A stretch of DNA of 64,000 bases, taken from assembly GCA_933207985.1 (NCBI GenBank), contig OW240917.1:105000756-105064755 (forward strand). The letters are read 5' to 3'. The notes under the pieces were generated by a model. The model had not been told where the DNA came from, did not search any database, and worked only from the letters and a program-made list of their open reading frames with translations. This document shows positions 1 to 8,599 of the stretch, one piece after another; positions within the stretch are counted from its first letter, which is position 1; each line of letters starts with the position of its first letter. The DNA is from Pelobates cultripes. Lineage: Eukaryota; Chordata; Amphibia; Anura; Pelobatidae. The position numbers and the translations under genes were made by a program.

Positions 1-1465
1 AAATGGTACGATTATTGCCACCAGCAATCAGACAGGATGAATCATTTTCATTGAATGATGAAGATTGTGGAGTTGGGTGAGTTAGATGAAGGCGCAATTA
101 CTAGCAGGCAAGTGAACAGAGTAAGAAAAATGTGGCAGAAAAATTGGAAGATGGCAAGTGGATACATAGCAGAATTTATAACAAGTCTTGTTCAGGCAGA
201 GATTTCCTCATTAAATATTTATTAACAATATTGAAAGTGTCAATATTAACCTTCTTTCTATTTTAATTTCTGGGAGGGGGGGGAGGGGTGGGAATAAATA
301 GATTTGCAAAGAGTGTGCTGCAATGGTTATGGATCAGGTAGTGAAGGTAGTGCCCACCAAAGTGAGTACCTTAATCATTTGCAAATGGTTTGAAAAAAAG
401 CAAAAACAGTGACTTTATGTATAATCCTCCAGCAATGTTTCAGCCCCAAGAAAGGGATTTATCAAACTTTGATAAAAGTCCTTGTGGCTGAAAAGGTTGT
501 TGGAGGGTTTTGAATAAAGGAACTGTTTGGAAATGTGTTTGTGTTAGATTTTCCTTTTGCTTCTCTTTATGGTCTTCTTGATTTTTGTCCTGGTGTGCAC
601 CACAAGAAGCATATCCCTGACCATTTGGTGAGTGCCATCTCTTGGCTTTTTTGGAAATGGATTGAAAAGGTTTTTTGGTTCCATCCGGTGTTGGTCCCCT
701 CCTCTATGAATGCTGTGTTGGTTATGGTGCACTGAGTGTTCCTTTAAATAGATTGTAGCAGAGCTTGCATATTTGAGATAGCTGTCACCTGTACTGCACA
801 ATTAGGTTTCCTGTCAATAGATAAGGCTGGTAATAGGTTAAAGAAGATCTTGTATATTATTTAGATTTTGTATAGCTTTTTACACTCTTAGAATTAAGCC
901 ATACTTGCTCTTATATTCAGTATTTTGTCTTTACAAAAAAGGTAGAGATTATGCAATCTGGTCCTGTATATCCCCTCTGAAAGCCAATAAGAGATGACAC
1001 TATCATACATAAAAACACATCTTAAGTCATTGTGATTGAACCCTTTGAGAGTTTTTAAATATGTATTGCTTTATGTGTGCATCAGCATGTATCTAAGTCT
1101 TACTAAAGCAGCAAAGAAAAGCTGTATGTGATAGCCAGATACTCTCTGCATAACATGAGAAGCAATAACTGAGGTTTCTAACTAACACTTCAGTGAACAC
1201 AAGGCTCAAGTTAAATAAAGCTTGGTGATATTTTGTCCTCAAAGGATTTCCAATCAGGTCACATACAGAAAAGTAATATGTTTGTTCTACAATATGTATG
1301 TATGCAAGATTTTAAATTATTTACTAATAAAAAAGAGGGGATTGGGGGCACCCCCAGAAAATGTATTTTTAAGTAGTGGTGCTGCCAAAAATACTAAAAT
1401 ATATACAAAATACAGATTAGGGAATAGTGCGCACACCATTTTTTTTTTACATTTTAGAAGGTTGC
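1..1465. other. Unassigned left flank
   Basis: No convincing gene. The longest open frames (535-735 plus, 544-801 minus) overlap on opposite strands, are short and show no motif I recognise. About 1335-1430 has the look of an interspersed repeat, but I cannot name the family. The segment ends at the TTAA of the piggyBac element. Confidence 0.5.
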
Positions 1466-2152
1466 TTAACCCCTTAAGGACCGTGGATGTTTCCAGCAGC
1501 TCTAAGTGTATTACAGCAATGCATCAATGTCGATGCATCCTGCAGTATGTCTTCTGATTGCCAGGCCGCTGAGTGATCGCTCCGCAGGAGCAATCACTTC
1601 CGGGTTGCCCACATGGTGCCTGGCAGTGTAGCAGAGCATCAAAAGCCACCGGGCAGGCTTCCAATGCTCTGTCTGTGTGCTGAGGGGTCACGGTACTCAG
1701 TTAAGACTTAAATAAAATCAATACAATTAATAAAATCAATTAAAAAGAATGAATAAAATAAATGTATTAATCTACCTTCCCAGCCATGTGGCTTCCAATA
1801 TGGCTCTGTCTTTCTAAAGGCAGTGCATCATGGGGCTTCTGGGGATGTCCCTACCCTGCCTCATCATAGAGGCAGCCTAGGGTCATCCAATCGGAGCTTG
1901 CCCCTATAATAATATTTATTATTACTATGATCCCCATTTGTCTGGTCAGGTCAACAGTAGTAAATATTGTCTCTGATCAGTGTGGCTCTCCTTACCTCTC
2001 TTCACTTGTGTTTTAGTGAGAGAGAGAGATCTGTGTTTAGGTAGAGTTATAGACTCTTTTCAAAGCCACTAAAACCCTATCTTGCTAGTGATCACTATAA
2101 ATTACTGGCTCTTGCACAGCAGCACTCTTTTTTTAGGGGTTCATTTTTTTTA

Positions 2153-3325
2153 GTGATTTTTTGTGACAGATCACTAAATAAAGTGATTGTGTTAATGTCA
2201 CAGAGGTCACAGAGGTTGTATAGCACTGAGGAGGAATATGCCATCTTTGCTGACGTGTCTATATCTGACTTTGACCCTGATTTTGACCCTGCCAGGTGCT
2301 CAGATACCTCACTAAATACAGTATCTACTGCTAGTGATGAATCTAGTTATGATGTATCTGTGGCTGCTAGGCCCCCTGCATGAAGGAGACGTGCTGCTCC
2401 AGCTGGCAGAACTGCTGAGGAGTGGGTAGTGCCTCATCACCAAAGGCCAGATATCCCACCCTTCACTGCAAATCCTGGCATCAATTTGGATGTCGCAGGA
2501 TTTAGCCCCCAACAGTTTATGGAGGTGTTTCTGGGTGATGATGTATTGGGGAACATTGTCATCCAAACTAATTTATATAGCCATCAGTACTGTGCTTCGA
2601 AGCCTGACTCTTTTTTTGGCAAAGCAGCAATGGGCCCCCATCGATGTGCAAGAATTTTAAAAATTCTGGGCCTTGACTATGCTGATGGGCATCATAAAGA
2701 AGCACTCCAACTGCTCCTACTGGAGCAGTAGCCCCATCTGCTCTACCCCCATTTACTCCCAGTGTATGTCGAGAAAGATGAATGAAATGATTCTACATTT
2801 CATGCACTTCAGCAACAACAGCCTGTGCTTCCCTATGGAGCATCCCCAGTATGACAGGCTGTATAAACATAGAAACATATAGAAACATAGAATGTGACGG
2901 CAGATAAGAACCATTCGGCCCATCTAGTCTGCCCAATTGTCTAAATACTGTCATTAGTCCCTGGCCTTATGTTATAGTTAGGATAGCCTTATGCCTATCC
3001 CACGCATGCTTAAACTCCTTTACTGTGTTAACCTCTACCACTTCAGCTGGAAGGCTATTCCATGCATCCACTACCTCCTGATTACCCACTTCGCTGCCAG
3101 GCTTGCAGAGACTTATACACCTGGAAAGAATATATGCGTGAATGAATCCCTGATGAAGTATAAGAGACGGCTGGGATTCAAGCAGTATATTCCTTCCAAG
3201 CGTTCCAGGTATGGTGTAAAGGTGTATAAGCTCTGTGAGAGCGAGACTGGGTATACTCAGGCCTTCCACACTCTACCAAAAGTACCCCCAACATACAGTG
3301 AAACGCCACAAAAGTTACATTGCTG
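2153..3325 (+). pseudogene. piggyBac (PGBD-type) transposase pseudogene
   Basis: The DDD transposase would cut and paste the surrounding element at TTAA sites in the nucleus. An acidic N-terminal piece (2153-2383) resembles the usual PGBD leader. A second piece (2429-2731) carries the conserved block FTANPGINLDV followed by TQTNLYSHQY. After a frame change near 2730 comes the stretch ending YDRLYK (about 2866). A CR1 insertion follows, and the protein resumes near 3080 through YTPGKNICVNES and LGFKQYIPSKRSRYGVKVYK. In active piggyBac proteins the first catalytic aspartate sits in the motif written here VNES (usually VDES or IDEQ). Codon 3141-3143 is AAT (Asn), so that residue is lost. The frame ends in LTR-A sequence near 3326, and the rest of the catalytic core is absent. 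It cannot encode an active enzyme. Confidence 0.88.
2864..3080 (-). mobile_element. CR1 LINE 3' fragment inside the transposase
   Basis: On the minus strand this reads as the C-terminal end of a LINE ORF2 (VVDAWNSLPAEVVEVNTVKEF), followed by a short untranslated tail ending in repeats of an 8-base TTCTATGT-type unit. Octamer tails of this kind are typical of CR1 elements. The copy is heavily 5'-truncated, as CR1 copies usually are. It splits the piggyBac transposase between YDRLYK and HFAARLAETYTPGKN, so it arrived after the piggyBac element. The right boundary is uncertain by about 15 bp. Confidence 0.8.
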
Positions 3326-3890
3326 GATAGCTGGGATCTGGGTGAACAATATATATAATGATTTGACCGGTCTGCCATGAGGAGTATGTCAAAAACAGTT
3401 CCAGAAGAAATGTGGCAAGAGCCGGTCTCTGTTCATGGGTTTTTTGCATGAACACTATAAGAGTTAGACGAACGCTGGTTCATGGATAATGTTCCCCTCG
3501 TTCGGTAGTTTATAATTACAGAAGGACGTCCATGGGCATGAAATAGTATGCGAATGAGCCATGCGTGGAAGTAGACCGGTCTTCAGGAGAGTGCCTGGCC
3601 GAAATCAGTTCTAGGCACTCGATGACCAAGTCCCACTGAGAGTGTTCGTGCATCAAATGGCCGCCATCCATTGTTCTCACCACGTGCGTTCGTATGCACA
3701 AAATGGAGGCCACCTGGTACAGCGTTCAACGGAATCCCTTTGATGTGGTTTACGAATGATACATAGTGTCAGTAGTTTAATTGGTGTTCCAAGAGGGGGT
3801 CTCCATTTGGTTACCAAACGTATAGGTGAACAAAGTGGAGAAAATTAACCAAATGTCCAAAATGAGTCCATAGTGATAGGGCTTTCCTTC
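3326..3890 (-). mobile_element. LTR-A family fragment (U3 side)
   Basis: Similar to part of the solo LTRs at 11706-12739 and 36734-37943. Shared words include a stretch near 3326 (gatctgggtgaacaa) also seen at 12350, AAATGGCCGCC-type text around 3655, and a 3' segment with 'ccatagt' near 3868. The copy lacks the R/U5 end and no target duplication is visible. It replaces the C-terminal half of the transposase, so a deletion probably accompanied it. Orientation follows the promoter signals of the complete copies. Confidence 0.55.
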
Positions 3891-4831
3891 ACAAATGACT
3901 ACCCAAACGTTTGACAATGACTGGTGTTACAATTAGTGCATGGAACGTGTTAAATATCACCATTTAAATTCCCTAGGGTGTCTACTTTTCAAAAATATAT
4001 GGTTTGATGGGGGTAAATTACTTTGGCCGGCTTCAAAAATTTCCCAAATAGGACATGGGTGCATGATGACCAGCTGTGAAAATTCCAAGTTGGAAAACTG
4101 GAATGTGCACCCTCCAAATAAGGTCTTTTAGCCCCCAGAGAACCCGACACATCTATACATGGGTGGTATCACTGTACTCAGGAAATGTTGCTGAACACAT
4201 ATTGGAGTGTTATTTGGCATTAAACCTTAAAGTTCTCTGTACATGTATTCTTAAATTGATATGTGTGTCAAAAAAAATCACCAATTTTTTTTTTTATTTT
4301 AAGTTTGCATAAATTGGTGGTAAAATGGTTACATGAAAAACTTTAAAATACCCCAAGTTTAATGTACATGTGAAGGGTTATTCAGAGATTCCAGACAGAT
4401 ATCAGTGTTATAATGTAACTTGCGTTAATTTTGAAGAAAAAATGGTTTGGAAATAGCTAAGTGCTACTTGTATGTATTGCCCTATAAATTGCAAAAGAAA
4501 GCTAAGAACATGTTAACATTGGGTATTTCTAAACTCAAGACAAAATTTAGAAACTATTTAGCATGGGTGTATTTTGGCGGTTTTAGATGCGTAACAGATT
4601 TTGGGGGTCAAAGTTAGAAAAAGTGTGTTTTTTAAAATTGTATCATTATAATTTATAACTTTTTTAAGGTAAATTATATGATATGATGAAAATAATGGTA
4701 TCTTTAGAAAGACTATTTAATGGTGATACCAACTATATATAATATGTGTGGGTACAGTAAATGAGTAAGAGGAAAATTACAGCTAAACACAAACACAGCA
4801 GAAATGTAAAAACAGCTCTGGTCCTAAGGGG
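3891..4831 (+). other. piggyBac 3' non-coding region
   Basis: AT-rich, no open frame of note. The segment around 4148-4205 (tacatgggtggtatcactgt, then gctgaacacatatt) matches the interior of the non-autonomous elements at 19795-19850 and 31075-31130. It ends in the 3' terminal inverted repeat. Confidence 0.6.
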
Positions 4832-4835
4832 TTAA

Positions 4836-6239
4836 AATCACCTATCTTATCAAACTAATATGGGGGTTCTTACTCAAAAAACTTCAGGTGATGACCCTTA
4901 TACGATTTTCCTTCTACGCCTTCTTAAGTTCATTTTATCACACAATTATTTTCTGTTTAATAATCGGTTCTACCACCAGGTGAGGGGTACTGCTATGGGG
5001 ACGGCTTGTGCCCCCTCATATGCAAACCTCCACCTGGGGTGGTGGGAAGAACAAGTGCGCCACTCAGACAAGCTAAGTGGACACCTATCTAATGTCCTGT
5101 GGTGGGGTCGCTATATTGACGATATCCTGATTGTCTGGCAAGGTACTCCTGGGGAATTTCATGATATGGTGACACTCCTCAATCAAAATGATGAAAATCT
5201 CCGATTCACATCGGAATTCGGAGGACGCTCTATAAATTTCCTTGATGTCACTATCAGTATCAGTGAAGATGGTACATTCCATTCCACGTTATTTCGGAAG
5301 CCTACAGCAACTAATTCCCTTTTACACTGGACTAGCCACCATCCGCGTCCCCTCAAAGAGGGTATACCGGTAGGACAATATCTTCGCCTCCGGAGAAACT
5401 GTAGTGACATTCAAGATTTTATAATGAAGGCGAAATTACTTCGGCAAAATTTCAAGGAGAAAGGTTACCCAAACCGATGTTTAAAAAGGGCCTACAAAAG
5501 AGCACTCCGGACTGAGCGGAGTGAGCTATTGTGCGATCGTCCAAAAATGGACACTAATCAGGACGTTGGAAATATTCGTATGATAGCAACATTTGATGTG
5601 GGATGGCCAGAAGTTAGGAAATCACTTGAACGTTTCTGGCCTATCCTGCTCAATGATGTGCATCTCAAAGATACGTTAAGCCCACACGTCAATATTACAT
5701 CCAGACGTGGACGGAATATTCGTGATTTATTGGTCCCTAGCCACTTTTCCATCAAACCACAACCACGCGCCACTTGGCTTGGTACTCCCCCAGTTGGAAC
5801 ATATGGGTGCGGTAGGTGCGTAGCCTGTAAATTTATCCATAGGGACTCTAAGACTATCAAGGACAGTCAGGGACGTGATTCTTTCCAAGTCCAAAGTTTC
5901 TTCAACTGTAACACGAAGGGCCTTGTATACTTACAATCTTGCACATGTGGACAAAAATATGTGGGCAAAACTTTTAGGGCTTTTAAGGATAGGATTATGG
6001 AGCATGTGAGATCTCCTAGAAATCGCCTCGAGACACCCATATCGAGACATCTCAAAGAGCACCACCAGGGCAATTCTAATAATCTTAGGTTTTGCGGTTT
6101 GGAGTTGGTTAAAAGGACTTTGAGACGTGGAGACTATGATAAAATATTAAGACAGAGAGAGTCAAGATGGATATACAAACTTAAGACACTCCAACCTCTA
6201 GGTCTTAATGAGGGCTTTTCTTTTGCCCCTTTCATATAA
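4836..6239 (+). CDS. Penelope-like element RT + GIY-YIG endonuclease, 5'-truncated (PLE1)
   Basis: An open frame of 459 codons from the ATG at 4860; PLE-like sequence reaches back in frame to about 4836, next to the piggyBac TTAA. It is the C-terminal half of a PLE protein, which copies RNA into DNA at a nick made by its own endonuclease. Residues 43-48 read GTAMGT and 85-89 YIDDI, the reverse transcriptase B and C motifs. A Cys motif CGRCVAC lies at 317-323. The GIY-YIG nuclease starts with GLVYL (354-358) and KYVGKT (366-371), followed by the expected Arg in FKDRIMEH. The frame is unbroken to its stop, so this copy is younger than PLE2 or PLE3. The N-terminal domain and first RT motifs are missing, so it is not a complete protein. 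The ATG is internal to the family protein and probably not a natural start. Confidence 0.9.
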   Translation, partial: NHLSYQTNMGVLTQKTSGDDPYTIFLLRLLKFILSHNYFLFNNRFYHQVRGTAMGTACAPSYANLHLGWWEEQVRHSDKLSGHLSNVLWWGRYIDDILIVWQGTPGEFHDMVTLLNQNDENLRFTSEFGGRSINFLDVTISISEDGTFHSTLFRKPTATNSLLHWTSHHPRPLKEGIPVGQYLRLRRNCSDIQDFIMKAKLLRQNFKEKGYPNRCLKRAYKRALRTERSELLCDRPKMDTNQDVGNIRMIATFDVGWPEVRKSLERFWPILLNDVHLKDTLSPHVNITSRRGRNIRDLLVPSHFSIKPQPRATWLGTPPVGTYGCGRCVACKFIHRDSKTIKDSQGRDSFQVQSFFNCNTKGLVYLQSCTCGQKYVGKTFRAFKDRIMEHVRSPRNRLETPISRHLKEHHQGNSNNLRFCGLELVKRTLRRGDYDKILRQRESRWIYKLKTLQPLGLNEGFSFAPFI

Positions 6240-7900
6240 TCCGCTCCATATAGGATGTCTTTTTGAACAATACATTCTGTATATATATATTTATATATAC
6301 ATGTATACACATACACTTACATACACTTCCCTGCACCAACCTAGTATTTTTATAGATTATAACTATAGGGATTTTGTTGCTTGTACTGTAGTATAATATT
6401 ATTGGATAATGAACATAACTATATATATATTATATACTTTATACTTTTTCCTTTCAGCCTAGTACTTTAGTTACGTTACTTTTTATTTTATTCTAGTTTA
6501 TTTAAATAGTTACCAGTGTTTCCAATACCACTCTTCTGTCTCTGTATAACATACTCTCACTATGATGGGAATCTAATATATTATTACTTTTTCCTTTGTT
6601 ATTCCTTTTTGCTTGCTGACTTATCTACCTATCTATATATGCTGGTTCTACTCTCTATCCCCTTTACCTCATTTGTCTGTATGCTACTATTGTAGCACTT
6701 CGTTCCTCTGGGGCTTTATACATATTGGCATAAGTATAACACTGTGGATGTGGAGTTTACTTCATACATATTCGCACATGCGCATGGACCGATATATTCT
6801 AATCGGGGTTTTTTTTGTTATGCGCATGCGCGGCTTCTTGACATGCGCAGTTGTGCTTGACACACAGTCCGATATTAAGTCGGCGTGCCTGCGTGTGGAC
6901 AGGGACGCGCGGCTATCTCTGTCCCGCCTACCCTGAGACGAAGTCGAATCAGACGAACTGGGAGGTACCATCTACGCTTTAAATTGAGTAAGGGGGGACT
7001 GTTCTGTTTGCCTCATTATACTTTATGCCCTTGAGAAAGGTGGTTAATCCACCGAAACGCGCGTTGGGCTATGGGTTATTTTATATAACTAATTAAGTTT
7101 ATTTTGCTTTGTTTTTCTATTTGTGCTCCTACATTATGGTTTAATGGTACTGAGCGTTTTTTGAAGCTCTGGTTTTCTTATTTAGTGGTAGGGGGGGCTG
7201 CTTTTAGGGATTAGGCTTTCAGACCAAACTTCTCTGTATATAGATTTACAATTAGGTCTTTCTGCTTTATTTTTCTCCCTTCATGTATGCCTCCTCTATC
7301 CTTTCGATTTCCATTCCTCATTTAACCCTGTAGGGACAGCAGCAGAGTCTTTTGGCTACTATTGTGGCTTACACTGTTACTTATTTTTTCATTTTATTAT
7401 TATTTTGCCACATTCTGACACAGTCAGCCTTACTCTGCAGAGATTAAATATATATGTTTTTCTTTTAGCGATTTTTTATAGTGCAGAATATATGGCTTTT
7501 CGTACTTAATACTGTATGTACCATTCCGTACAAACAATTATATTACCTATTTTCTTAGTACGGTGTCTATAATCTAGCTATATCCTATATTCTGTATTGG
7601 GCCTACAGTGCACAGTTATGGCTTGTATGTATGTATATATGTACTACACTTTTTCTATAGGTATTTGATATACCATACTACACTATATGTACATTTATAC
7701 ATCGGCCATACTCGGTGTCTATTGGGCTCTAGGTATTTACTTGATTTTTCGTTAGATGTGTTTTTTCTCTCTTCTTTGATTTCTTGATTTTAACAAGGTT
7801 TTTCCCAATAAATTGTTTATTATTTTTGAGACGTTGCTGTGGGGTGGCTTGGAGATGATCAGCCCGGTTCTTTATGAGGCGATCTTTTCTCCTATTCTGT
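6240..7900 (+). mobile_element. PLE1 3' non-coding (pLTR-like) region
   Basis: No gene. It follows the PLE1 stop directly and includes GC-rich palindromic text near 6825-6960 (tgcgcatgcgcggc), a hammerhead-like fold (7027-7069) and an AATAAA signal at about 7808. Penelope elements often carry LTR-like terminal regions with hammerhead motifs, so this stretch is read as the element's terminal region. The right boundary is a guess. ORFs at 6613-6971 look fortuitous. Confidence 0.55.
7027..7069 (+). ncRNA. Hammerhead-like ribozyme fold with altered core
   Basis: The RNA can form stem I (GCCC 7027-7030 with GGGC 7066-7069), stem II (GGTGG 7039-7043 with CCACC 7049-7053, loop TTAAT), the conserved GAAAC at 7054-7058 and a short GC-rich stem III (7059-7064). 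A canonical hammerhead needs CUGANGA between stems I and II. Here the strand reads CTTGAGA (7030-7036), changing two core bases including the essential G. Hammerheads are known from Penelope-like element termini. The fold is seen here; loss of cleavage activity is inferred. Confidence 0.5.
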
Positions 7901-8599
7901 TATTTCTCTAATATGGGGGTTCAGTTACACCATATAGTCATATCGTCTTAGACACACCACTATTAATTAGTAATAAAACTAGTTTTTATTAACTTTATCA
8001 ATGAAAAGGTTAACAGTGTAAGACCGACAAAAAAAACCTGAATTTTAAAAATTCCTTTTTTTTCTGTTAATCACTCCTCACTTGATCTGTGAATACAATT
8101 AACATTTAGTGGATGTACCCTTAACATCAATCATCTTTGTGTCCATCAATCCATTTTTTTGCACCACAAATGGAACTAAACATCATTAAAAAAGTTTTGC
8201 TTCTTGTTCATTTTGTTTGTTTTATGATCCAGCATTTGTTGGGATTTTAATTCATTTGAAACCAAATGTGCAAGTCTATTAGCGAACATTATTTTACCAG
8301 AAGGATGCATAAAGGCGTTCCCTGAATTTCAAGTATGCACTACTAGGTTATAAGTAATTGGGTTTATTTATCAAACATTGAATGGAAGACTTTGCCAGAT
8401 AGTGAAAATGTAACTCTGATGACTGAACACGTTACTATTTAGTGCACATTTAGTGCAACAAAGAACTAAACTATTTCACAAACTAACATTCAGTACTCCT
8501 GGAGTACATTTAAGCTAATGTTTGCTAATAGACTTGGGCATTGATTTCAAATTAATTGAAACATTTACAATTTTAAATTAAAATAGGATAGAAAATAAA
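7901..8599. other. Unassigned spacer between PLE1 and PLE2
   Basis: AT-rich with no open frame or recognisable motif. It may include the 5' non-coding part of PLE2. Confidence 0.4.

Larger units (their letters stand above)
1466..4835 (+). mobile_element. piggyBac DNA transposon, defective, with nested insertions
   Basis: The element body is 1470-4831, flanked by TTAA at 1466-1469 and 4832-4835, the target duplication of the piggyBac superfamily. The termini are inverted: CCCCTTAAGGACC at 1470-1482 and GGTCCTAAGGGG at 4820-4831. Inside lies a broken piggyBac-type transposase (from about 2153), interrupted by a CR1 fragment and followed by an LTR-A fragment. The 3' non-coding part around 4140-4210 resembles the interior of the shorter TTAA elements at 18907 and 62899, so those are probably its non-autonomous relatives. 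The right end abuts a Penelope-like fragment, while the left flank shows no Penelope coding sequence. Confidence 0.9.

Noticed and set aside
4860..6239. Telomerase-like or host reverse transcriptase gene
   Set aside because: The RT is joined to a GIY-YIG nuclease and a Penelope-type connection region, and sits among transposons without introns or host-gene context.
7027..7069. Active canonical hammerhead ribozyme
   Set aside because: The required CUGANGA core strand is changed at two positions, so activity is not claimed; only the fold is reported.
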